The position numbers and the translations under genes are program-made. 39,693 bases of DNA. Source: Thiohalocapsa sp. (GTDB lineage Bacteria > Pseudomonadota > Gammaproteobacteria > Chromatiales > Chromatiaceae). Positions within the stretch are counted from its first letter, which is position 1. Every line of letters starts with the position of its first letter. Of this stretch, positions 1 to 7,570 are shown piece after piece. The notes under the pieces are model-generated. The model was given only the letters and a program-made list of their open reading frames with translations. It was not told the DNA's origin and made no database searches. The DNA is taken from NCBI GenBank assembly GCA_021736785.1, contig JAIPFF010000054.1:1-39693 (forward strand), given 5' to 3'.

Positions 1-1293
1 GAACGCGGCAAGCCACGTACTCCCGGGTTGTTGGGAGTCTGGGCTTTAGCACGGGCGTGATCCTGCGCCGGCACCGAACGGAACGCGGCAAGCCACGTAC
101 TCCCGGCCTCTTGGGAGTCCGGGCTTCAGCACGGACGTGTTCCTGCGACGGCATCGAACGGAACGCGGCAAGCCACGCACTCCCGGCCTCTTGGGAGTCC
201 GGGCTTTAGCACGGGCGTGATCCTGCGCCGGCACCGAACGGAACGCGGCAAGCCACGTACTCCCGGCCTCTTGGGAGTCCGGGCTTCAGCCCGGGCGTAT
301 TCCGGCTGCTGCTGCCACGGCGGAGGTCCGTCCGCGGCGTGCCGCAGACTCCTGGCGTTCTTTTGGGAGTCTGGGCTTCAGCCCGGACGTCTTCCCGCGC
401 CGCCGCCGATGATCCGTCCGCGGCGAGCCGCAGACTCCCGGCGCTCTTGGGAGTCTGGGCTTCAGCCCAGACGTAATCCCGCGCCGCCGCCGATGATCCG
501 TCCGCGGCGAGCCGCAGACTCCCGGCGCTCTTGGGAGTCTGGGCTTCAGCCCGGACGTCTTCCCGCGCCGACACCGATGCTCCGTCCGCGGCGAGCCGCA
601 GACTCCCGGCGCTCTTGGGAGTCTGGGCTTCAGCCCGGACGTCTTCCCGCGCCGACACCGATGATCCGTCCGCGGCGAGCCGCAGACTCCTGGCGTTCTC
701 TTGGGAGTCTGGGCTTCAGCCCGGACGTCTTCCCGCGCCGACACCGATGCTCCGTCCGCGGCGTGCCGCAGACTCCCGGCGTTCTCTTGGGAGTCTGGGC
801 TTCAGCCCGGACGTGTTCCCGCGCCGGCACCGATGACCCGTCCGCAGCGTGCCGCAGACTCCTGGCGTTCTCTTGGGAGTCTGGGCTTCAGCCCGGACGT
901 CTTCCCGCGCCGGCGCCGATGCTCCGTCCGCGGCGAGCCGCAGACTCCCGGCGTTCTCTTGGGAGTCTGGGCTTCAGCCCGGACGTAATCCCGCGCCGGC
1001 ATCGGTGACCCGTCCGCGGCGTGCCGCAGACTCCCGGCGTTCTCTTGGGAGTCTGGGCTTCAGCCCGGACGTGTTCCGGCTGCTGCTGCCACGGCGGAGG
1101 TCCGTCCGCGGCGAGCCGCAGACTCCTGGCGTTCTCTTGGGAGTCTGGGCTTCAGCCCGGACGTGTTCCTTCTTGGGAGTCTGGGCTTCAGCCCGGACGT
1201 CTTCCCGCGCCGGCACCGATGACCCGTCCGCGGCGTGCCGCAGACTCCCGGCGTTCTTAGGGAGTCTGGGCTTCAGCCCGGACGTGTTCCTTC
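1..1293 (+). repeat. REP/BIME array 1 (about 16 units, runs off the left edge)
   Basis: Roughly the first 300 bases are 80-bp units of one subtype (inverted arm with the core GGCAAGCCACG, forward arm GGGCTTCAGCACGG or close variants). From about 300 on, about 85-bp units of the main subtype take over: an inverted arm with stem GTCCGCGG/CCGCAGAC, then CTCC, a spacer of about 10-12 bases, GGAG, and a forward arm GTCTGGGC-TTCA-GCCCGGAC. The two arms with GGAG/CTCC heads facing each other match a BIME made of two REPs. Units at about 1140-1200 are rearranged: two forward arms follow each other with no inverted arm between them. All frames through this array are repeat artefacts, not genes. Confidence 0.9.
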
Positions 1294-1422
1294 GGCGCCG
1301 GTGGCACTCGCCGCGGCGGAGCCACGGCCTCCGGGGTTAACGCGCCCTTGGGTGCGGCCGAACTGCTGCATGGCGGAACTACCATCGCGTTCCTGGCATT
1401 TGAGCATCTTGTCAATCGCCGG

Positions 1423-1440
1423 ATTCCGGAACGCCGGAAT
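1423..1440. promoter_or_regulatory. Inverted repeat upstream of toxin-antitoxin pair 1, candidate operator
   Basis: ATTCCGG, a four-base AACG centre, then CCGGAAT: a perfect 7-bp inverted repeat 47 bases before the antitoxin start. A weak -10-like TAAACT follows at 1446-1451, so the palindrome would overlap the promoter. Antitoxins of this kind usually bind such palindromes to repress their own operon; that this one is the operator is inference. Confidence 0.35.
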
Positions 1441-1487
1441 ATTGCGTAAACTGCAAGGCAACGATGTGATTCTTGGAGGTGCCGAGC

Positions 1488-1739
1488 ATGGAGTTGGTGA
1501 AACTGGGATCAAAGGGACAAGTGACCATTCCGCGGGCGATTCTGCGTGCGGTCGGCCTGACGGGAGATGCGCCTCTGCTGGTGGAGGCGACTCCCGATGG
1601 GGCGATCCTGCTGCGGCCGGCGGCGGTCTACCCCATGGAGATCTACTCCGAGGCGCGTGTCGCGGAATTCGAGCAGGAGAATGCGGTCCCTGCCGATCTT
1701 CAGGCGCGGGTCCGTGCCTCGCTGGAGCGAGGCGATTGA
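1488..1739 (+). CDS. vapB: AbrB/MazE-family antitoxin (pair 1)
   Basis: An 83-residue DNA-binding antitoxin of the SpoVT/AbrB swapped-hairpin type. The N-terminal block VKLGSKGQVTIPRAILRAVG is the family signature, and the acidic C-terminal half would wrap the toxin. The ATG at 1488 is chosen over an in-frame TTG at 1473 because a strong GGAGGT at 1475-1480 sits 7 bases before it. The PIN-domain toxin follows at once on the same strand, so this is the first gene of a two-gene type II toxin-antitoxin operon. It should neutralise the toxin and autorepress the operon; both roles come from the family, not from direct evidence. Confidence 0.88.
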   Translation: MELVKLGSKGQVTIPRAILRAVGLTGDAPLLVEATPDGAILLRPAAVYPMEIYSEARVAEFEQENAVPADLQARVRASLERGD

Positions 1740-1740
1740 T

Positions 1741-2163
1741 TTGCTGCTGTTTCTCGACGCCAACATCCTGTTCAGTGCTGCGTACCGAGACGGGAGTCCG
1801 GCGCTGCTACTTTTCGAGCTGGCCTCGGCGCGCCGATGCCGTCTGGTCACCTCGGGGTTCGCTTGGGACGAGTGCCATCGAAACATCACCCTTAAGTCTC
1901 CGCAACGCGGACCGGCACTCGATGCGCTGAAAGGACAGCTGGAATACGCACCCGTGCCTGATACCGCGGCGATCGTGCGTGCGGCGAACCATGGTCTGCC
2001 GGACAAGGATGCGCCGATCCTCGCGGCAGCCCGGCAGGCGAAGGTCGACATCCTGGTGACCGGAGACCGGACCCATTTCGGACACCTGTACGGCAAAGTC
2101 ACCGACGGCGTGTGCGTGCTGACGCTGAGCGATTCGTTGGCACGACTGCTCGAAGAGAAGTAA
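1741..2163 (+). CDS. vapC: PIN-domain toxin, VapC-like (pair 1)
   Basis: A 140-residue PIN-domain protein, expected to be a Mg-dependent ribonuclease restrained by the AbrB-type antitoxin just upstream. Acidic residues in the usual places are visible: D6 in LFLDANIL, E44 in AWDECH, D88/D90 in LPDKDAPIL and D109 in VTGDRTHF. The start is uncertain. I chose the TTG at 1741, one base after the antitoxin stop, because it places the first catalytic Asp at residue 6 as usual in PIN proteins. A GTG at 1714 would overlap the antitoxin by 26 bases. The TGDxxHF ending is typical of the PIN group often annotated as a putative toxin; the RNA target is unknown. Confidence 0.85.
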   Translation: MLLFLDANILFSAAYRDGSPALLLFELASARRCRLVTSGFAWDECHRNITLKSPQRGPALDALKGQLEYAPVPDTAAIVRAANHGLPDKDAPILAAARQAKVDILVTGDRTHFGHLYGKVTDGVCVLTLSDSLARLLEEK

Positions 2164-2168
2164 TCGAT

Positions 2169-2314
2169 CCTCGTCGAGACACCGATGTCTGACCCTTGCG
2201 TGTTTCTGCTGGGTTCACCTGACTGGCCTTTGCCGCGGACTCAAGCGCGAGAAACGCGCGCGGCCTAACCTTCGACAGCGGTTTCTCGATGACGCGGCTG
2301 AAGCCGCGTACTCC
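2169..2314 (+). pseudogene. Decayed 5' end of a metallophosphoesterase gene (copy 1)
   Basis: This stretch aligns by eye to 5267-5416, including bases before the start codon: CGAGACACCGATGTC and GACCCTTG are shared, as is a later CCTTCG...TTTC/TCGACGACG block. In copy 2 the reading is MSDPWFSWLHLTDLH, a calcineurin-like phosphoesterase N-terminus. Here the frame from the ATG at 2185 is garbled (MSDPCVFLL...) and no metal-binding motif survives. Both copies stop where a REP unit begins. It is a fossil, not a functional gene. Confidence 0.5.
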
Positions 2315-3088
2315 ACCGGTGTGGAGTCCGGGTTCAGTCCGGGCGTCATCCCGCGCCGGCACCGATGATCCGTCCGCGGCGTGCCGCAGACTCCCGGCGC
2401 TCTTAGGGAGTCTGGGCTTCAGCCCGGACGTATTCCGGCTGCTGCTGCCACGGCGGAGGTCCGTCCGCGGCGAGCCGCAGACTCCCGGCGTTCTCTTGGG
2501 AGTCTGGGCTTCAGCCCGGACGTATTCCCGCGCCGACACCGATGATCCGTCCGCGGCGAGCCGCAGACTCCCGGCGCTCTTGGGAGTCTGGGCTTCAGCC
2601 CGGACGTCTTCCCGCGCCGCCGCCGATGACCCGTCCGCGGCGAGCCGCAGACTCCCGGCGTTCTCTCGGGAGTCTGGGCTTCAGCCCGGACGTCTTCCCG
2701 CGCCGACACCGATGATCCGTCCGCGGCGTGCCGCAGACTCCCGGCGTTCTCTTGGGAGTCTGGGCTTCAGCCCGGACGTCTTCCCGCGCCGACACCGATG
2801 ATCCGTCCGCGGCGTGCCGCAGACTCCTGGCGTTCTCTTGGGAGTCTGGGCTTCAGCCCGGACGTCTTCCCGCGCCGACACCGATGATCCGTCCGCGGCG
2901 AGCCGCAGACTCCTGGCGTTCTCTTGGGAGTCTGGGCTTCAGCCCGGACGTGATCCTGCGCCGGCGCCGATGATCCGTCCGCGGCGTGCCGCAGACTCCT
3001 GGCGTTCTCTTGGGAGTCTGGGCTTCAGCCCGGACGTCTTCCCGCGCCGACACCGATGATCCGTCCGCGGCGAGCCGCAGACTCCCGT
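2291..3088 (+). repeat. REP/BIME array 2 (about 9 units)
   Basis: The first unit has a different inverted arm (GCGGCTGAAGCCGC). The rest are main-subtype units at a regular spacing of about 86 bp with GTCCGCGG/CCGCAGAC and GTCTGGGC/GCCCGGAC stems. It ends about 10 bases before the stop codon of the minus-strand Rpn-family gene. A variant unit containing GGCTGCTGCTGCCACGG (about 2429) also occurs twice in array 1. Confidence 0.9.
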
Positions 3089-3097
3089 CTCTGGCGT

Positions 3098-4048
3098 TCA
3101 GGTCCAGAGGTCCTCGATGGTGTCGGCCGTGAGGATGCGCTTTGACCAAGCCAGTAGCGTTTCCGCGTCCGCGGCTTCGATACGCTTGCGGACGGCGTCG
3201 GACGGCGGGCCGAACTTGGCATCGATCAGACTTAGCAGCATGGCGGCTTCGCCTTCCTGGCGTCCTTCCTGGCGTCCTTCCTGCAGTCCTCGTTTGTGTC
3301 CGACGCGCTCGGCGCTGGTGACGTATGGCATCTTGGCTTGTTCCTCGAAGTCGGTCAGTTCTTGGATGAAGGCATCTTCCAGCGCGGGCGGCAGGCGCAG
3401 CATCCAGTCGAGCACGCGAAAGAGTTCCAGGATGTCTTCGCGGCCGTAGCCTCGTTGGTAGAGTAATCGCATCAGGCGCATTTTCCAGCCCTTTCGGGTG
3501 GCGCCGTCTTTGCTGGCCTGCGCCTGCAGGTGCGCCATGATGACGACGCTGAAGGGGTTGGGGCTGGTTTCGAGGTCTGCCCAACGCTTGTGCCAATCCA
3601 GGAGCTTTTCCGCCGGGAAGCGGAACTTGGTCTCGCAGCCCCAGCGGTTTCTGGTGTAGGTGCTCGGGCGATGCGTGGCGGTATCGTCGGCCAGGAGGGC
3701 GAGGCTGACGACGTCGACGTTGTAGCGATCGAAGTGGCGGTAGTTGTAGACGTACATGCGCTCGGCGAACGCGGGCTCGGGGTCGCCTTGTACTTCGACG
3801 TGGACCAAGACCCAGGTTTCCGAACCGTCGGCGGTGTGGACCTTCACCAGTTTGTCGGCGTAGCGCCGGCCGAGCTCGGCGTCGCGGACGATTTGTTGCA
3901 GTTCCTTGTCGAGGAATTCGTGGCCTTGGGTCCAGTCGATTTCGGTGTGGATGTGCGGGAAGAGGAACTGGAGGAATTCCGGGAAGTAGTGTTCCAGGGC
4001 TTCTTTCCAGGGGCTGTCGTGGTCGTCGCGTGGGGTTGGGTCGGGCAT
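3098..4048 (-). CDS. Rpn-family nuclease / putative transposase (PD-(D/E)XK)
   Basis: A 316-residue protein of the recombination-promoting nuclease (Rpn, transposase_31-like) family. The nuclease core shows D65 in RRYADKL and E85-x-Q87 in VHVEVQGDP, the D...ExQ pattern of this PD-(D/E)XK group, followed by the conserved ERMYVYNYRHFDRY segment. The C-terminal 60 residues contain a short EGRQ repeat (GLQEGRQEGRQEGE) and a helical block, AMLLSLIDAKFG...IEAADAETLLAWSKRIL, resembling the DUF4351-type tail often fused to these nucleases. Related Rpn proteins cleave DNA and promote RecA-independent recombination, and some act in phage defence. It is a single gene bounded by repeat arrays, with no partner visible. 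An intact frame suggests it is functional. Confidence 0.88.
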   Translation of the reverse strand: MPDPTPRDDHDSPWKEALEHYFPEFLQFLFPHIHTEIDWTQGHEFLDKELQQIVRDAELGRRYADKLVKVHTADGSETWVLVHVEVQGDPEPAFAERMYVYNYRHFDRYNVDVVSLALLADDTATHRPSTYTRNRWGCETKFRFPAEKLLDWHKRWADLETSPNPFSVVIMAHLQAQASKDGATRKGWKMRLMRLLYQRGYGREDILELFRVLDWMLRLPPALEDAFIQELTDFEEQAKMPYVTSAERVGHKRGLQEGRQEGRQEGEAAMLLSLIDAKFGPPSDAVRKRIEAADAETLLAWSKRILTADTIEDLWT

Positions 4049-4138
4049 GGGGCGGGAGCAGGCGTATCGGCACTATTTAGGCGATAATACACCAAATGTG
4101 TCTTTTTGCTCCGACGACGGAAGGCTCAGTGTTCTGGG

Positions 4139-4386
4139 CTTGGAGTCCGGGCTTCAGCCCGGGCGTGATCCTGCGCCGGCATCGCACGGAACGCGGCTAA
4201 AGCCACGTACTCCGAAGTTGTTGGGAGTCCGGGCTTCAGCCCGGGCGTGATCCTGCACCGGCATCGCACGGAACGCGGCTAAAGCCACGTACTCCGAAGT
4301 TGTTGGGAGTCCGGGCTTCAGCACGGACGTAATCCCACGCCGGCGCCGACGGTGGCACGGACGCGGCTGAATCCACGTACTCCGGC
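4139..4386 (+). repeat. REP array 3 (three units, GGCTAAAGCC subtype)
   Basis: Three units of about 85 bp in which the inverted arm reads ACGCGGCTAAAGCCACGT and the forward arm GTCCGGGC-TTCA-GCCCGGGC or the GCACGGAC variant. The CTCC/GGAG heads are as in the main subtype. The array lies between the divergent 5' end of the Rpn gene and the 3' end of the broken coiled-coil gene. Confidence 0.85.
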
Positions 4387-4412
4387 AGAGGGTGATTAAG
4401 GTCGTCTGTCGC

Positions 4413-4860
4413 TCAGGGCAGCAGCTTGATGGACGCGACGACGAGGGCACCGACGGTGGGTGGCGAAGGACCAGATCATGAAGCGGTCGATACGGCGCGT
4501 GAGGGCTTCGAATCTGGCTTCAAAGCGTTTGTCCATTTGCTCGAAGCGCTTGTCCATTTGCTCGAAGCGTTTGTCGACCTGCTCGAAGCGTTTGTCCATT
4601 TGCTCGAAGCGCTTGTCGACCTGCTCGAAGCGCTTGTCTATTTGCTCAAAGCGCTTGTCGACCTGCTCGAAACGCTTTTCCATCTGCTCCAAGATGGTCT
4701 TGATCAGCTCGCGTTGGTGCTTCAGCTCTTCTTCGACGCGGACCATGCGCTCGCGCAGCTCGATCTCTTAGACAGCCTGCGGCTTACCGAGGGATTGCTC
4801 TACGAGCCACTCGGCAAGGTGGTCTTTGATGAACTGGATGTCTTCTTGGGCCAGCGCCAT
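4413..4860 (-). pseudogene. Coiled-coil membrane-tail protein gene, broken by a stop and a frameshift
   Basis: Read from the ATG at 4858-4860: MALAQEDIQFIKDHLAEWLV..SLGKPQAV, then TAA (4768-4770). The same frame continues without a gap as EIELRERMVRVEEELKHQREL and about eight heptads of the type DKRFEQV/M, which form a coiled coil. The protein would end in a hydrophobic tail, but a 5-bp deletion near 4455 shifts the frame. Undoing it, with 5017-5103 as the reference copy, gives FATTLTVGALVVASIKLLP and a TGA at 4413-4415. From memory, related small proteins read through the first lesion with a tyrosine (AVYEIELRERM), so the TAA looks like a nonsense change. Re-initiation at the ATG at 4746 could still give a truncated 116-residue product. 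Function of the family is unknown to me. Confidence 0.7.
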
Positions 4861-4979
4861 GGTGCGGTTTCGTTTTGGAGTGTCGCGAACGAGTATATCA
4901 GGATGCGGCGCAGGGAACGTGTTGTCGTACACGTATGGGTGCTGTTCAAAACGCCGTCGGATCGGCTGCATCGGAAACG

Positions 4980-5004
4980 AAAAATGGGGTCAGACCCTGT
5001 TTTT
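4980..5004. repeat. 25-base palindrome with A and T tracts, copy 1
   Basis: AAAAATGGGGT-CAG-ACCCTGTTTTT folds as a hairpin with an A/T base, a GGGGT/ACCCT stem and a 3-base loop. It resembles a bidirectional intrinsic terminator. The same element returns at 5107-5131 in the same orientation, and the two bracket a fragment copied from the neighbouring coiled-coil gene. Confidence 0.7.
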
Positions 5005-5016
5005 CCGCTGTTTTTC

Positions 5017-5103
5017 CGAGGGCACCGACGGTGAGGGTGGTGGCGAAGGACCAGATCATGAAGCGGTCGATACGGCGCGTGAGGGCTTCGAATCTGGCTT
5101 CAA
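5017..5103 (-). pseudogene. Partial duplicate of the coiled-coil gene's 3' part
   Basis: These 87 bases match 4442-4523 almost exactly except for 5 extra bases (GTGAGGGTGGTGG here against GTGGGTGG there). Read on the minus strand it gives RRIDRFMIWSFATTLTVGAL, the unshifted form of the tail that is broken in the neighbouring gene. The fragment has no start or stop and is bracketed by two copies of a 25-base palindrome, so it is a captured gene piece rather than a gene. Confidence 0.7.
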
Positions 5104-5106
5104 GGA

Positions 5107-5131
5107 AAAAATCGGGTCAGACCCCGTTTTT
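5107..5131. repeat. 25-base palindrome with A and T tracts, copy 2
   Basis: AAAAATCGGGT-CAG-ACCCCGTTTTT: same loop, same A and T tracts and nearly the same stem as 4980-5004, 127 bases away in direct orientation. It could act as a terminator, or be the end of a small mobile unit. Confidence 0.7.
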
Positions 5132-5266
5132 CCGGTGGCATGAGACGTTGCGGTCTATCGCGGCGGGATCAAGTCGATGCCGGGTTCCCGGAGTCCCACG
5201 CCGCAAACACCGATCAGGCCGAGTCCTGCGTGGCTTGGCGTGCTACCAGACGCGCGCGTCTCGACA

Positions 5267-5416
5267 AGCGATCCGCATCGAGACACCGATGTCCGACCCT
5301 TGGTTCTCCTGGCTTCACTTGACCGACCTGCACTGCGGTCTCACGGCCCGGAAGTGTCTATCGCGAACCTTCGCCGGCAGATTTTCGACGACGTTGCGAA
5401 GTCGACGCGGCTGAGC
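5267..5416 (+). pseudogene. Decayed 5' end of a metallophosphoesterase gene (copy 2)
   Basis: The ATG at 5289 opens MSDPWFSWLHLTDLHCGLT, which carries the D-x-H first motif of calcineurin-like metallophosphoesterases. After about 21 codons the match shifts to another frame, which reads NLRRQIFDDVAK, the sequence expected a few residues later in such proteins. The gene then ends in a REP unit. No later metal-binding motif is present within the next 100 bases. It is a truncated, frameshifted remnant that shares its flanks with copy 1 at 2169-2314. I recall this N-terminus from large phosphoesterase/NTPase fusion proteins, but I cannot show that from this fragment. Confidence 0.6.
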
Positions 5417-5491
5417 CGCGTCCTTCCGGGCTTTTTGGGAGTCTGGGCTTCAGCCCGGACGTGATCCTGCGCCGCCGCCGATGATCCGTCT
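5402..5491 (+). repeat. Single REP/BIME unit
   Basis: One unit with inverted arm GACGCGGCTGAGCCGCGTC, a spacer, and forward arm GTCTGGGC-TTCA-GCCCGGAC. It abuts the phosphoesterase remnant on its left and lies 36 bases from the stop codon of the minus-strand PIN toxin. Confidence 0.85.
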
Positions 5492-5527
5492 GCCCCGATC
5501 CGCCACGTCGGCCCTGGACGCGATGCG

Positions 5528-5950
5528 TTACTCCATCGCTTCGCCCCACGGGTTGACGACGCGCAGGCCGGGCAGGTTGAAGTCGGCCAGGTTGCGTGTC
5601 ACCAGAGTTAATCCGTGCACCAGGGCGGTTGCGGCGAGCAGGCTGTCGATCGCGGGCAAGGGCCGGCCGGCCTCGACGCAGAGCTTGCCCCACCGATCCG
5701 CAACGGCCGCGTCGACATTTAGAATGCGACCGGCGAAGTAAGCCGGAACCTCGATATCCAGCCACGTGGAGAAGCGATCTTTGCGCTCGCCGTTCTGCAT
5801 GGCGTGGATGCCTTTTCGCAACTCGCCAAGGGTCAGGACCGACAGGTGCAGGCCACTGGATGGCTGGTTCGCGAACCAGCGGGCGACGCCGAGATGCGGC
5901 TTGCGCTTCTTGAGCTCGGACAGGGCGTTGGTATCGATCAACCAAGTCAC
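5528..5950 (-). CDS. vapC: PIN-domain toxin, VapC/FitB-like (pair 2)
   Basis: A 140-residue PIN-domain ribonuclease toxin. The catalytic acidic residues appear as D6 in WLIDTNALSE, E43 in LGELRKGI, D102 in LPAIDSLLAATA and D123 after the VTRNLADF motif; IDTNxLSE and the VTRN/F ending are typical of the FitB/VapC branch. The gene overlaps the upstream Phd-type antitoxin by 4 bases (ATGA at 5947-5950), so the two are translationally coupled. Toxins of this branch cleave RNA, often tRNA, when the antitoxin is degraded; the target here is not known. The frame is intact and of normal length. Confidence 0.92.
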   Translation of the reverse strand: MTWLIDTNALSELKKRKPHLGVARWFANQPSSGLHLSVLTLGELRKGIHAMQNGERKDRFSTWLDIEVPAYFAGRILNVDAAVADRWGKLCVEAGRPLPAIDSLLAATALVHGLTLVTRNLADFNLPGLRVVNPWGEAME

Positions 5951-6198
5951 AGGTCGATGTCGCGTGTCGGGCTTGTGTCGCGCGGGAAGTCGACGTCATC
6001 GGCGCCATACAGCGGAGATCGACGCATAAAGTCGACAAAGGATTCTTTCGGCTGCGTGAGTCGGTCGTAGTCCGCGCGTGACAGCACCACCACCGCGGGC
6101 TCGCCGCGCAGGGTGATTTCTTGCGGCTCGTGCTCGGACGCGAGGCGGACCAACTCGCTGAGGCGTGCCTTGGCGTCTTGCAGCGCCCATTGTTTCAT
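5947..6198 (-). CDS. Phd/YefM-family antitoxin (pair 2)
   Basis: An 83-residue antitoxin of the Phd/YefM type. The N-terminus WALQDAKARLSELVRLA and the segment PQEITLRGEPAVVVLSRADYDRL are the standard dimer and DNA-binding fold of this family; the tail after residue 55 would bind the PIN toxin. It is the first gene of the pair and overlaps the toxin by 4 bases. Upstream on the minus strand there is a -10-like TATACT (complement of 6245-6250) and an imperfect palindrome around CTAGTCAGTCTAG (about 6218-6230), plausible sites for promoter and autorepression. No convincing -35 is seen. Confidence 0.92.
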   Translation of the reverse strand: MKQWALQDAKARLSELVRLASEHEPQEITLRGEPAVVVLSRADYDRLTQPKESFVDFMRRSPLYGADDVDFPRDTSPTRDIDL

Positions 6199-6267
6199 GT
6201 CGGCCTTCGAGTAAAGCTAGTCAGTCTAGTTTGTTGATACGCAAAGTATAGACGAACGCCTCCCCTC

Positions 6268-6541
6268 GAGCGCGGCGGAAGCCACCGGCTCCCGGGTTTC
6301 CCGGGAGTCTGGGCTTCAGCCCGGACGTGATCCCCCGCCGCCGCCGATGACCCGTCCGCGGCAAGCCGCAGACTCCTGGCGCTCTTGGGAGTCTGGGCTT
6401 CAGCCCGGACGCGATCCCGCTCCGGCACCGATGATCCGTCCGCGGCGTGCCGCAGACTCCCGGCGCTCTTGGGAGTCTGGGCTACAGCCCGGACGTCTTC
6501 CCCCGCCGGCCTCGATCGGAACGCGGCAAGCCGCGCACGCC
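6268..6541 (+). repeat. REP/BIME array 4 (three units)
   Basis: Three units between the divergently transcribed toxin-antitoxin pair 2 and MNT/HEPN pair 1. The first inverted arm is degenerate (GCGGCGGAAGCCACC); the others are the main subtype. In the last unit the loop is TACA instead of TTCA. Confidence 0.85.
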
Positions 6542-6721
6542 TGGTTCGTTCGTCGGCGTAAGCGAGAACACGCGCCGGTCGGTTTGGGCTGCTAGTATTC
6601 GCAGTGGGTCTACCTGCCGGTGATTTGCCTTGCGCGGAGACGTGCATACGGCATCAGGTCAGGCGCCGACCTTTCGCAGCAACGCTTGTTCGTGGTGCGT
6701 CTCTACCGAAGCCTGCTTTTC

Positions 6722-7045
6722 ATGCGCCTCAGCCAGGACGAAATTTCGGCCATCGCGCTCGCCGGCCGCGCCAGTTTTCCGCCGCGCTCGACGATTCGCT
6801 TGTTCGGCTCGCGTTTGGATGATACGCGGCGCGGGGGCGATATCGATTTGTTGGTCGAGCCGCCGGAGCCGCTGGCGCCCGCCGATTTGGTGGAGCGACG
6901 CGCTCGCTTCATCGCGAGCCTGTATCGCTTGATCGGCGAGCAACGCATCGATGTGCTGATCGCGCCCGCCGATGTACCTGATGAGCGACCCGTGGTGGAA
7001 GCGGCGAGACGCGACGGGCGTTTGCTGGTGGCGGTTCCGCCATGA
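6722..7045 (+). CDS. Minimal nucleotidyltransferase (MNT) antitoxin, MNT/HEPN pair 1
   Basis: A 107-residue DNA-polymerase-beta-type minimal nucleotidyltransferase. The signature FGSRLDDTRRGGDIDLLVE holds the GS loop, a 9-residue gap and the DxD metal pair. The frame is open upstream to 6620, but the ATG at 6722 gives the usual N-terminus for the family (MRLSQDEISAIALAGR), although no good ribosome-binding site precedes it. The HEPN gene follows with a 4-base overlap. In characterised MNT/HEPN pairs the MNT protein modifies a tyrosine of the HEPN ribonuclease with AMP and so silences it. That role is assigned here by motif and context. Confidence 0.88.
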   Translation: MRLSQDEISAIALAGRASFPPRSTIRLFGSRLDDTRRGGDIDLLVEPPEPLAPADLVERRARFIASLYRLIGEQRIDVLIAPADVPDERPVVEAARRDGRLLVAVPP

Positions 7046-7503
7046 CCGCGAAGGGTGCGCTCGCGACGGCGATCTGGGAAGGCGACCGCCACCTGGAAAC
7101 GCTGGAACTGGCACTGAAGGACTGGCGGGTGGCGCCGGCTGCAACGCTTGCGGCGCTCGAAGCGGACCGGGAGAAGCTGCGCGTTGTCGATCAGCTGCTT
7201 TTTCGGTTCATCAAGCTCCAGGATGCTGTCGGTTTGCGGCTTATCCCGGCCACGCTTGCGGCCTTGTCCGAACCTTTCGAAGACTGGCCGATGATCGATC
7301 GGCTCAACCGGCTGGAAAAGCTGGGGTTTATCGACGTCTCGGACTGGTCGCGCTGGCGCGAGACGCGAAATCGGCTGGCCCACGAGTACCCGGATGCGCC
7401 GGATGTGCGCTTGGCAACGCTGCTCGCCGCGATTGACGCCGCGGCGGAGCTCGCGGGCGCTTATCGCCGGTGGCGCGAGAGACTGCCCCCGTTGTCGGGC
7501 TAG
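7042..7503 (+). CDS. HEPN-domain ribonuclease toxin, MNT/HEPN pair 1
   Basis: A 153-residue, mainly helical HEPN protein. The segment RNRLAHEY at about residues 110-117 fits the R-x4-H-x-Y motif: Arg and His form the RNase site, and the Tyr is the residue modified by the partner in studied pairs. The start overlaps the MNT stop by 4 bases (ATGA), so the genes are coupled. A paralogous pair with the same order and overlap lies at 12669-13492, and both proteins share an NRLEKL segment before the motif. Substrate and trigger are unknown. Confidence 0.85.
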   Translation: MTAKGALATAIWEGDRHLETLELALKDWRVAPAATLAALEADREKLRVVDQLLFRFIKLQDAVGLRLIPATLAALSEPFEDWPMIDRLNRLEKLGFIDVSDWSRWRETRNRLAHEYPDAPDVRLATLLAAIDAAAELAGAYRRWRERLPPLSG

Positions 7504-7570
7504 TTTGTCGATGTGCCAAGTGTGGACGGCCGCCTGCGCCGACCTTGTAGGAGCGCAGCCCCGCGCATTC

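Noticed and set aside
1-3095. Many open frames of 60-263 codons with VRAEAQTPK, RESGLQPGR or GFSPDV peptides
   Set aside because: They follow the palindromic repeats exactly, exist in several frames and on both strands at once, and lack ribosome-binding sites or gene-like codon use.
4426-5034. 202-codon plus-strand frame with EAFVHLLEAL repeats
   Set aside because: It is the antisense of the heptad repeats in the coiled-coil pseudogene and crosses into the copied fragment and palindrome.
5135-5288. Possible small gene before the phosphoesterase remnant
   Set aside because: Frames exist in more than one phase with no start signal or recognisable sequence.
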